Origin: Baffinella frigidus
Lineage: Eukaryota > Cryptophyceae > Cryptomonadales > Baffinellaceae
Direction of reading: 5' to 3'
NCBI GenBank assembly: GCA_026770585.1
Contig: MU646437.1
Location: 35,652-50,351, forward strand
DNA: 14,700 nt
The stretch's first letter is position 1. The number at the start of each line of letters is the position of its first letter. A program made the translations under genes and the position numbers. Below, piece after piece: positions 1 through 6,253 of this stretch. The notes under the pieces are model-generated. The model was given only the letters and a program-made list of their open reading frames with translations, was not told the DNA's origin and did no database searches.

Positions 1-81
1 CTCTCTCTCCATCACACACTCTCTCCATCCCTCCCTTCCTCCCTCCGTCTCGCTGGGAGGGAACACGCCAGCCACGAACAC

Positions 82-194
82 CCCCGCCCCCCGTGCAAGC
101 CCGTCATGCCAGAAATGGGGAGGTCCAAGTCTTGTCCTAGTAGTCCGAGGCGCTTGTTCGCGGAGACACACTTGATGTTCAGGTTCGGAAACAC
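82..194 (-). CDS. possible exon of an unidentified minus-strand gene
   Basis: Read on the minus strand, a long CT tract ends in CGCAG, a textbook splice acceptor, directly followed by an open frame starting VFPNLNIKCVSANK and running to about position 82, where a GT donor (GTGTTC) occurs. Third codon positions are fairly GC-rich. The frame matches no family I recognise. The opposite strand of the same stretch is also open (starting near 106), so strand and coding status are both uncertain. It would be divergent from the plus-strand gene that ends at 3458. Confidence 0.22.
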
Positions 195-195
195 C

Positions 196-198
<3 letters not shown>

Positions 199-230
<32 letters not shown>
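199..230. repeat. GA/CT dinucleotide microsatellite
   Basis: Nearly pure GA repeat. Read on the minus strand it is a polypyrimidine tract ending at a CAG. Confidence 0.9.
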
Positions 231-232
<2 letters not shown>

Positions 233-494
233 GCGTGAGAAACGCTCGGGAGGCTCGTAACCTAACTGGCAGACGCGCTCCCCTCCCCCTTTTCTCGCAC
301 CGGTGCTGCCAGAACCCTAGCTCTGCAGCAGTTGGATTCACCGACTTTTCTCGATTTGACGTTCCGGATGTTTGGTACAAATTCGTCAAGGGGCGGAAAC
401 GAGCCCGGGCCACATTGGTGCGCCCGGATCAGACTGAGACAGCGCTGGGAAACGGGCACGTGCGTGTGAGGCTCGGAACCTGTCAGCGGCGTGG

Positions 495-600
495 AGAGAG
501 AGTATGTGTACGAGAGAGCGCGAGAGAGAGAGAGAGCGCGCGCGCGAGAGAGTGAGTGAGATAGAGAGAGTGAAAGAGAGAGTGAGAGGAGGAGGAGGGC
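495..600. repeat. purine-rich GA/GC simple-sequence tract
   Basis: Imperfect GAGA, GCGC and GTGA repeats lie upstream of the acceptor at 642. The low-complexity peptide frames here (RERERE or SLSLSL) come from the repeat. Confidence 0.85.
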
Positions 601-642
601 GAGGCCTGTCTGACTGACGCTCTCTCTTCTCTTGGTGCGCAG

Positions 643-3458
643 ATTCCCATGAAACTGGTGATGGTATTCATCGGGAAGAAGCTACGCGATCGCATGAGGT
701 TAGTGATGACTCTCCGAGCCAGAACACAGAGACCTAGATCTGCCTTATTTTATTTGTGTCCCCCAATTTGGTGATCCTGTGTTCTTTTCCGCTCCAAAGT
801 TGATGGATATGTACCGCAAACTCAGCATGTCATCTTAGAAATAGTGAGCCAAGCGGACTGAGGCAGAGCCAGGAATCGCTCGCAGGTGCCGTCATTCCTG
901 AGTTGCTCTTCTTGCCCCCATTTTCCGTCCACCCATTGTACCCACTCACCAAAGCGTGGCAGAGGAGGCTGGGAACATTGCTAGATCGAGAGTTTCTTCT
1001 TGCTCCAGCGCTGCGCACCGAGACAAATGTCGAGCGTGGGACGTCTGAAAGCAAAAGTGGAACCTCCGTTAACTTATGTAACGGTGGAAACCTGATTCGG
1101 TGGCATGTTTCCTGAGTTGCTCTCGCCCCCATCTTTCGGCCACCCAATGCACCCACTCACGAGAGCGTCGCAGCAGAGGCCGAGAACATTTCCAGATTGA
1201 GAGTAACCTTATCCGGGGAAACCTATTTTTCTTTCATCTGGTGGCAATAAAAAATACTACACATTTCGTTCCTACTAGTAATATTAAATCATTCGTGTAG
1301 TAATTTTCATTGGAATCAAATGAAAGAAAAATAGGTTTGCCCGGATAAAACCTGATTCGCATCCCAACGTTGCAGGTTCGTGTCGAAACGGTGGCGGAAA
1401 GTGTACAGGTCTGTGCCTGACCCCTAGGTTGCGAGAAATGACGCCAAATGTTGATATTTTCAAAGGGTCGTCCTCCGGAGGGTCGTTGGGTGGCGGGTGA
1501 GAAAGGCATGCGAAGCAGCAAAGGCATTTGCGTAGTAACTTGCAAAAGCATATGTGAAGTAAATTTCGTTGCATTTGTGTGGTAAGCAAACGCATGTGTG
1601 TAGTTACTTTGGAAAGCATTTGTGTAGCAACTTGCGTCGCGTGTGTGTAGTAGCTTTTGTTGAATTTGTGTAGTAACTTTCGTTGCATTTGTGTAGTAAC
1701 TTTCGTTGGGCTGGCGTGTGGGGGAACTTTGGGATGCACACGGGTCCACTTTGAACACTATTGATGATGTTTTTCCCACGAGCGGGATCTCCTCTACAGG
1801 GGTACCTCGCTCATAAGAAACCAACCCCCCCTAGGACCCTACAGAAGGACCATGCCTAGGACACTATGCTGGTCCTGGGGGGGGGGGGGGGTCTTATGAG
1901 CGAGGTACTCCTGTAGAGGCAGCCGTCCTCACATCCACGATCAGTTGATGCACTCACGAATCTGGGTGCGGTTTCACGGGGTGGCGCTGACGAATATATG
2001 CGCTGGCGAATGTATGCTCTCCCGATCAGCTACCTGAATCCAGACGGTTGGGGATGCAGACATCAGATGATGCACTCATGAATCCGCGCATGTGCGCTTG
2101 CACTCTTCGGGCCGCTTCGTAGATTCTATCTCGGAAACTGTCCATCTGAACGATTTCTGGTACACATCGAGGAATTTTAAAACTCTGAATAAACATAATG
2201 GCTCCAGACCCCACTGAAATCTGAGATAGAATCTATGGAGGGACGCGATGAGCACCGTGTGCGCGTGCATGCGGTTGCGCTGACGCACGCGCATTTGTGC
2301 AGTTACGTTCGGTGAGTGGGCGTGTGGGACAACGTGAGAATGCACACGGGCCCACATCACCTGATGCACTCACGAATCTTGCGCGTGTACTGAGACCCCG
2401 CAGATAGCTTCATCAGTCAACCACCGAGGCTCGTCACCTGTCCGATCGAGGCTCACATGTACGCGGAACACTGTTGATGTTGTCTTTCCCCACACGATGG
2501 GGATCTCCTCTAGAGGCAGCCGTCCTGACATCTACCGCCAGGTGATGCACTGACGAATCTCGCGGTTGTACGCGGGGAGCAGAGAGGTGGCGGATCAGGA
2601 GTTCTGGCCGTCAACAATGGGTGGCGGCGGGAAGCCCATCGAAGAGGTCAGCAGGGTTGAGGGTGGAGGGTGGAGGGTGGAGGGTGGGGGTTGGAGGGTG
2701 GAGGGTGGAAGGTATAGAGGCAGCGGGAAGCCGATCGAAGAGGCACGCTGCCAATCTTATCCCCGCAAAAGTGTCAATCAATCGTTTGTGGGTAACACAA
2801 TTTACTACACGATTGGGTCATACTCGTAACAGTAAAGCACTTGTGTAGTGAATTTAGTTGCGCCAAAAGCAATTGATTAATACTTTTGCGGAGATTAAAT
2901 CACGAGTCCTCGGGGTTGTGTATCTTTGCTGGTGTAACTCCTGGACTTTTTATATCTTTGCTGGTTTGGTTGACGGTGACAGATGTATCCTCTTGGGTGT
3001 GTGCTGTTTGTGATTGGACTCGGTGCCTTGAAAACGAAAAGTTGCGGAACTCGGCTTTTTCATGTATGGGTAGTGTGGACGCTGGGCTCTGCGGCAGGGG
3101 TTTGCAGTTTCTTGCCGTAGAACTCGACCGGAGAGTACCCGGACCCTTTCCCTAATCTCGTCTCATTTCTGTGTTTTTCTTTCGAATAATGTCATGAAGT
3201 GTCAATACGTGCTGACGTGGTCTCTATGGGTCGCTCATACGACACCGCCCCCCCTAGGACCCTACAGTAGGCCTACGCTTAGGGCCCTTTGGTGGTCCGA
3301 GGAGGGGGGTGGCTTCTTATGAGCGAGGTACCCCTGTAGGGGTTGACTAGCTCTGCGGGAGGGGTTGACTGACAGACTCTCTCTTCTCGCAGTGGCCGTG
3401 CGAGAAGATGGACGCGTACGTCGCTGCGTATCAGAAGCACGCGACTACTTCGCTATAG
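643..3458 (+). CDS. 3' end of a probable CRAL-TRIO/Sec14-like lipid-binding protein
   Basis: Three candidate exons: 643-698, 2583-2646 and 3393-3458 (stop TAG). Exon 1 follows a CT-rich acceptor (GGTGCGCAG) and encodes IPMKLVMVFIGKKLRDRM. Exon 2 encodes EVADQEFWPSTMGGGG and ends at donor GTCAGC. Exon 3 follows TTCTCGCAG and encodes WPCEKMDAYVAAYQKH plus five residues. Phases join cleanly (2 nt + 1 nt, then phase 0). The order of a helix ending KKLRDR, then a Pro-x-x-(M/L)-Gly-Gly turn, then a short tail resembles the C-terminus of CRAL-TRIO domains (Sec14, alpha-TTP), which bind hydrophobic ligands such as phosphoinositides or tocopherol. The linker between helix and GG is shorter than usual, so an exon may be missed or exon 2 may start slightly upstream (see findings). 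The 5' part of the gene is outside the window or unrecognised. The family call is by eye only. Confidence 0.48.
1209..1348. mobile_element. 140-bp AT-rich inverted-repeat (MITE-like) element
   Basis: The ends are near-perfect inverted repeats of about 28 bp. TTATCCGGGGAAACC at 1209 pairs with GGTTTGCCCGGATAA ending at 1348, and the arms continue through an A/T-rich CTATTTTTCTTTCAT segment. The centre is AT-rich and non-coding. AACC precedes the left end and follows the right end, which may be a short target duplication. The structure fits a non-autonomous DNA transposon; no transposase is present. Confidence 0.6.
1524..1707 (+). repeat. 23-bp minisatellite, about eight units
   Basis: Units of about 23 bp with consensus GCATTTGTGTAGTAACTTTC plus GTT. 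The last two units are nearly identical and earlier ones drift. The span of 184 bp equals eight 23-bp units. The motif GTGTAGTAA also recurs in the centre of the inverted-repeat element at 2753-2895. Confidence 0.85.
1797..1913. mobile_element. TA-flanked hairpin MITE, family A, copy 1
   Basis: The 5' terminus CAGGGGTACCTCGCTCATAAG is mirrored by CTTATGAGCGAGGTACTCCTG at the 3' end. The element is flanked by TA on both sides (1795-1796 and 1914-1915). The core includes CCTAGGACCCTACAG-type CCTAGG palindromes and a long G run. It sits in the large intron of the CRAL-TRIO-like gene. A related repeat at 2460-2570 lacks the element at the same point, showing it is an insertion that duplicates TA. 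No coding capacity. Confidence 0.85.
2121..2234. mobile_element. 114-bp inverted-repeat element
   Basis: AGATTCTATCTCGG at 2121 is mirrored by CTGAGATAGAATCT ending at 2234. The interior is non-coding. MITE-like by structure only; the arms are short (about 12-14 bp). Confidence 0.45.
2460..2570 (+). repeat. intronic repeat unit carrying the empty insertion site
   Basis: This stretch parallels 1755-1990: AACACTGTTGATG, then GGGATCTCCTCTAGAGGCAG, then GATGCACTGACGAATC. In the copy at 1755-1990 the family A hairpin lies between CTCCTCTA and GAGGCAGCC; here the two halves are contiguous (CTCCTCTAGAGGCAG). Confidence 0.75.
2659..2709 (+). repeat. GGAGGGT purine-rich tandem repeat
   Basis: Repeats of GGAGGGTG/GGAGGGT begin 12 bases after the exon 2 donor. 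At 2714-2740 a sequence resembling the end of exon 2 recurs, GCGGGAAGCCGATCGAAGAG, with the donor GT changed to GC. Confidence 0.8.
2753..2895. mobile_element. 143-bp inverted-repeat (MITE-like) element
   Basis: AATCTTATCCCCGCAAAAGT at the left pairs with ACTTTTGCGGAGATT at the right, and the arms continue with AATCAAT/ATTGATT. The centre holds GTGTAGTGAATTTAGTTGC, related to the 23-bp minisatellite unit. It lies in the second intron of the CRAL-TRIO-like gene. Confidence 0.6.
3227..3336. mobile_element. hairpin MITE, family A, copy 2 (decayed left end)
   Basis: The right terminus TTATGAGCGAGGTACCCCTG is intact; the left end is reduced to TGGGTCGCTCATACGACACC. TA flanks both ends (3225-3226 and 3337-3338). 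The core CCTAGGACCCTACAGTAGGC is conserved. The element is intronic, 56 bp before the last exon of the CRAL-TRIO-like gene. Confidence 0.75.
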
Positions 3459-3462
3459 CCCG

Positions 3463-3552
3463 TAAGTGGCGAGTAGGCTCATACGCTCTACCGTAGGGCC
3501 CTAGGACCTGCCTAGGACCTGTCGGGGGTCAATTTGACCCCCTGGCCACTTA
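3463..3552. mobile_element. 90-bp hairpin element, family C, copy 1
   Basis: Ends TAAGTGGC and GCCACTTA form short inverted repeats. The interior contains CTACCGTAGGGCCCTAGGAC and GGTCAATTTGACCCCC. Its reverse complement matches the element at 13261-13362. It begins 4 bases after the stop codon at 3456-3458, so it would fall in the 3' UTR. Confidence 0.6.
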
Positions 3553-3631
3553 AGGGATAAGGCTGCAACATCAAGGCTGGGGACACAGTCCCGTGTAGGA
3601 TAGTGGGCGTGACGTGCCTGAGCAAGGAGCT

Positions 3632-3807
3632 GTCTGGGGATACACCCCATGTAGGCATAGCCGGAATGACTTTACACAAGTCACGTCCTGGCCCTGAGCC
3701 GCAGAAGCTGCTGCTGTCGGCGCCTCTGCAGTTGCGGGGTTACCGTTCTGGTCAAAAGTTTGACCGTTCAGGTTTCTGACCAGAACCGAGGTACCGTTCT
3801 GGTCAAA
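3632..3807. repeat. short hairpin and direct repeats, unexplained
   Basis: TCTGGGGATACACCCCATGT at 3632-3651 continues to GACTTTACACAA near 3679 and is related to the palindrome at 3923-3996. At 3741-3807, TACCGTTCTGGTCAAA occurs twice as a direct repeat, with an inverted TGACCAGAAC between the copies. No coding signal was seen. Confidence 0.5.
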
Positions 3808-3922
3808 CCTGCGGGGAACTCCGGGGACCAGGAGCGCGAGGGGCGTTAGAGTTTAGGGTAAGTGGCTTCGTTGGCTGCCGGGGTCTACCGGAGAGGTGGG
3901 CGGCGTCTGGGGATACAGCCCC

Positions 3923-3996
3923 GTGTAAAGTCACTCCAGTCATCCCACACGGGGTTGTACACAACCCCGTGTGGGATGATCGGAGTGACTTTACAC
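3923..3996. repeat. 74-bp near-perfect palindrome
   Basis: Two 36-bp arms are separated by 2 bases. The left arm starts GTGTAAAGTCACTCC and the right arm ends GGAGTGACTTTACAC. Only two positions mismatch (AG versus GA). As RNA or single-stranded DNA it would form a strong hairpin. Confidence 0.85.
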
Positions 3997-4142
3997 AGTC
4001 AGCAGTGTTGAGGAGGCGACGCAGCGTGGAGGAGGTGGGTTGAAGCCCTCGGGCTGGTGGGGGGACGAGGGAAGCGATTGGGACCAGCCGCTCACAGGAC
4101 TGGAGTTGTTGGAGCGGGGAAGCTTGCGACGTGGGTCTGGTC

Positions 4143-4260
4143 CAGGGGTACCTCGCTCACAAGAAACCGCCTCCCCCTAGGACCCTACAGTAGGACCATG
4201 CGTAGGGTCCTACGGTGATCTTAGGGGGGGGGGCGGTTTCTTATGCGCGAGGTACCCCTG
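4143..4260. mobile_element. hairpin MITE, family A, copy 3
   Basis: Termini CAGGGGTACCTCGCTCACAAG and TTATGCGCGAGGTACCCCTG are near-complete inverted repeats. The right flank is TA; the left flank is TC, so one side of the TA duplication has mutated or was lost. Confidence 0.8.
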
Positions 4261-4399
4261 TAGGGTTCCTGTAAGATATCAAGGACGCAGCAAGCGTTGC
4301 TGGGAACCGGGCGAGGGGCTCCCTGCGTGGTTGGGAGGCGATGTTCATTGAAGTGCGGTGAGTGTACGCCCCGCAAGAAACGAGTCTCGGCGTGCGGAG

Positions 4400-4447
4400 A
4401 ATCTCCTCGGACATGTGATACCAACCAATCTCCTCAGACGTGTGATA
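4400..4447 (+). repeat. tandem pair AATCTCCTCRGACRTGTGATA
   Basis: Two copies of a 21-bp motif (4400-4420 and 4427-4447) abut the left end of the next hairpin element. The second copy supplies the TA target site at 4446-4447. Confidence 0.7.
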
Positions 4448-4564
4448 CAGGGGTACCTCGCTCATAAGAAACGCCCCCCCCCCAGGGCCCTACAGTAGGC
4501 CTATGCCTATGGTCCTACGGTGGTCCTAGGGGGGTGGGTGTTTCTTGTAAGCGAGGTACCCCTG
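4448..4564. mobile_element. hairpin MITE, family A, copy 4
   Basis: CAGGGGTACCTCGCTCATAAG at the left is mirrored by TTGTAAGCGAGGTACCCCTG at the right, with TA on both flanks (4446-4447 and 4565-4566). The centre carries CCTACAGTAGGCC. Confidence 0.85.
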
Positions 4565-4605
4565 TACCAACACGAGTCGACAGCAGCAACGTTTCTTTCA
4601 CTAAC

Positions 4606-4714
4606 ATGAGCCTCAATCGTCACGGCGAACGCCGCGAGCCACCCGTCCTCGTTTGGCCGGAACGCCTCCCGCCCCCAGGAGTCCTCGGGAGATTTTTGGT
4701 TCAGGAGCTGGTTC
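4606..4714 (-). CDS. possible minus-strand exon, product unknown
   Basis: On the minus strand, acceptor CGTCTTTAG is followed by an open frame and ends at donor GTTAGT. It encodes 36 residues including SWGREAFRPNEDGWLAAFAV. Third positions are strongly GC-biased, as in the secure exons of this window. The opposite strand also carries an open frame with an ATG, but with weaker GC3. It could be a downstream exon of the minus-strand ORF at 5499-5876, in the same orientation. I do not recognise the family. Confidence 0.3.
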
Positions 4715-4787
4715 CTAAAGACGCGTAATGTTGGGAGTGGCGATCCGCGTTTGCCTGCGACTGCGATCGCCACTTTCCTGGGTTGGG

Positions 4788-5140
4788 GTGTAGGGTTTAG
4801 GGTTTAGGGTTAAAGGTGTGGGGTGTGGGGTGTGGGGTGTGGGGTGTGGGGTGTAGGGTTTGGGGTTTGGGGTTTAGGGTTTAGGGTTTAGGGTTTAGGG
4901 TTTAGGGTTTAGGGTTTAGGGTTCAGGTTTTAGGGATTAGAGTAGATATGGTGTAGGTTTTAGGGTTTAGGTTTTAGGTTTTAGGGTTTAGTGTTCAGTG
5001 TTTATTGTTTAGGGTTCAGGTTTTAGGTTTTGGGGTTCATGGTGTAGGGTTCATGGTTTAGGTTTTAGGGTGTCGGGTGTAGGGTGTTGGGTGTCGGGTG
5101 TCGGGTTCAGGGTGTAGGATTTAGGGTGCAGGGTGTATAA
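4788..5140 (+). repeat. interstitial telomere-like array (TTTAGGG and variants)
   Basis: Begins with GGGTTTAGGG, has a run of GTGTGGG units, then about eight clean TTTAGGG units near 4862-4925, then degenerate GTTTAGGG, TTCAGGG and GTGTAGGG units. The mixture and the unique sequence on both sides make this an interstitial array, not a chromosome end. Related degenerate stretches occur at 5466-5510, 10136-10175 and, in the other orientation, 11394-11510. Confidence 0.85.
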
Positions 5141-5144
5141 TTCG

Positions 5145-5220
5145 CCTGTCAGAGCGCACGATGGGCGAGGAGAAGTTCCAGAGCGCCGGGAGATGCATCG
5201 CCCCCGCGTGCATTCACGGT
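5145..5220 (+). repeat. 76-bp direct repeat, copy 1 (flanks an inverted-repeat element)
   Basis: Starts CCTGTCAGAGCGCACGATGG and matches 5388-5463 over its full length with scattered substitutions. One frame is open in both copies (here ERTMGEEKFQSAGRCIA; in the second copy ERTTGEEKFQTSGTCIA). The changes are not mainly at third positions, so coding selection is not evident. Confidence 0.7.
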
Positions 5221-5242
5221 CCGGCGAACCAACCCTCCCGGT

Positions 5243-5359
5243 TGGACCAAATCATCGATTCTAGACTTGAGATTTACCCTTGCAGAGACCCCAGATCCAG
5301 GGTCTGTGCAAGGGTAAATCAAGGGTACATCTAAATTCTAAAATCGGCGATTTGGTCCA
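5243..5359. mobile_element. 117-bp inverted-repeat element with a nested hairpin
   Basis: The outer ends TGGACCAAATC and GATTTGGTCCA are perfect inverses. An inner pair, GATTTACCCTTGCAGAGACC at 5271 and GGTCTGTGCAAGGGTAAATC ending at 5319, forms a second stem. It sits between the two copies of the 76-bp direct repeat. Confidence 0.65.
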
Positions 5360-5387
5360 TTCGTGCGGGCTGGTGGTGCAGGGTGTA

Positions 5388-5463
5388 CCTGCCAGAGCGC
5401 ACGACGGGCGAGGAGAAGTTCCAGACCTCCGGAACATGCATCGCCACAGCCTGCATTTATGGT
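5388..5463 (+). repeat. 76-bp direct repeat, copy 2
   Basis: Second copy of the sequence at 5145-5220, beginning CCTGCCAGAGCGCACGACGG, and followed directly by telomere-like GGGTTTGAGG and GGGTTTAGGG units. Confidence 0.7.
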
Positions 5464-5498
5464 TCAGGTGTTAGGGTTTGAGGTTAAGGGCTTTGGGT

Positions 5499-5876
5499 TT
5501 AGGGTGTGGGGGTTGCCTTGGCCAGATCGAGCGGGAGCTGCGCCAGTCGCGCCCTCAGGTCCATCATACCCGGGTCTTTGCCGTGTCTGTTTTTCACCGG
5601 CGGCGGCAGGCTTTTCCTTGCCGACGTGCACTCTCTTGGCCTTGGGCAAGGACCAGCCTCCTCCGCAATGGCCTCCACTCGCTCTGAAAACTTGTCGGCG
5701 GGGTACTGGGGATTTCCCGAGAGGTACCACGCCCTTTCCACCTCGGGAAACGCCTTCCGCAGGCGTTCGGTGTCTCCCGCGGCAGCCTCCCGTTTCAGCA
5801 GCGCTCCCGCCACGAGCTCGCCGGCCACAGTCCCCGCGTGGCGCGCAGCCTCGCGCACCGTTTTGGTCTCCGCCAT
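5499..5876 (-). CDS. hypothetical protein, 125 residues, possibly a first exon
   Basis: Starts MAETKTVREAARHAGTVAGE at 5876 and stops inside a CCCTAAACCC telomere-like repeat at 5499. It is rich in Ala, Glu and Arg, probably helical in its first 75 residues (LVAGALLKREAAAGDTERLR, then FPEVERAW), with a Pro/Lys/Arg-rich middle. No signal peptide, membrane segment or known motif was seen. It is divergent from chlM, with 377 bp between starts. The frame stays open upstream to 6221, but that part looks non-coding. The stop may be an artefact of reading past a donor, since candidate GT donors occur inside (for example at CCGG|GTATGA), so this may be exon 1 of a longer gene. Composition is coding-like; function unknown. 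Confidence 0.42.
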   Translation of the reverse strand: MAETKTVREAARHAGTVAGELVAGALLKREAAAGDTERLRKAFPEVERAWYLSGNPQYPADKFSERVEAIAEEAGPCPRPRECTSARKSLPPPVKNRHGKDPGMMDLRARLAQLPLDLAKATPTP

Positions 5877-6253
5877 GGTGTCCAAGCAACCAATCCTGTC
5901 GCACTGTCGAGCGCCGGCTGGCGGCTGGAGGGCGCGCGCCTCGCTTCTGATCCGCTCCTGCCCCGCGCATCCACGAGCCAGCCTGCTGCTCGTGTCAAGT
6001 TTCTCCCTGGATCTCTCCACGCTGGAGAAAAAAATCGCAGAGCAGTAGAGCGCAAGTGAGGGAGGATCGGACAGCACCTCACGTCCAGCCGAGAATCGCT
6101 CCGGTATCTGGATTCGCCCTTTCAAAAGATTGATGGTCAAATCTTTTTGTTTCTTTGTCAACTTTTGAGAACCCACGGGACCTCTCTCCATTGAAGACTG
6201 CCCACGGTGTTGACTTTTCAAAAGACCTCCATCGATTTGTGGCGTGTCTCAGA
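5877..6253. promoter_or_regulatory. divergent intergenic region, likely bidirectional promoter
   Basis: Lies between the start codon of the minus-strand ORF and the proposed chlM start. It contains the inverted repeat AAAAGATT...AATCTTTT (6125-6148) and TTGACTTTTCAAAAG near 6211, sequences that differ from the GC-rich surroundings. No TATA box or known transcription-factor site can be assigned. Promoter status is inferred from position only. Confidence 0.3.

Larger units (their letters stand above)
699..2582 (+). other. large intron (1.9 kb) of the CRAL-TRIO-like gene, repeat-filled
   Basis: Donor GTTAGT at 699. No convincing coding exon was seen inside. It holds an AT-rich inverted-repeat element, a 23-bp minisatellite, a TA-flanked hairpin element, a second inverted-repeat element (2121-2234), and several degenerate copies of a segment containing TGATGCACTCACGAATC (near 1945, 2066, 2362 and 2541). 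Open frames over the minisatellite (KVTTQMQ-like) reflect the repeat. Confidence 0.5.

Noticed and set aside
106-695. ORFs rich in RERE/SLSLSL peptides on both strands
   Set aside because: They come from GA/CT simple repeats; no start context or family resemblance outside the repeat.
1284-1824. Minus-strand ORFs of 151 and 196 residues with repeated TTQMQ/YYTN motifs
   Set aside because: They translate the 23-bp minisatellite and the neighbouring inverted-repeat elements; a 23-bp unit does not keep a constant frame, and open frames on such repeats are expected.
2886-3155. 89-residue plus-strand ORF with a hydrophobic N-terminus
   Set aside because: It lies in an intron, contains a near-duplicate TATCTTTGCTGGT motif, lacks the GC3 bias of the real exons, and resembles nothing.
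4275-4365. Possible plus-strand exon ending at the good donor GCG|GTGAGTG (frame GSLRGWEAMFIEV)
   Set aside because: No clear acceptor, moderate codon bias, and the minus strand is also open; not enough to call.
4788-5140. True chromosome end
   Set aside because: Unique sequence and genes continue on both sides and the units are mixed and degenerate.
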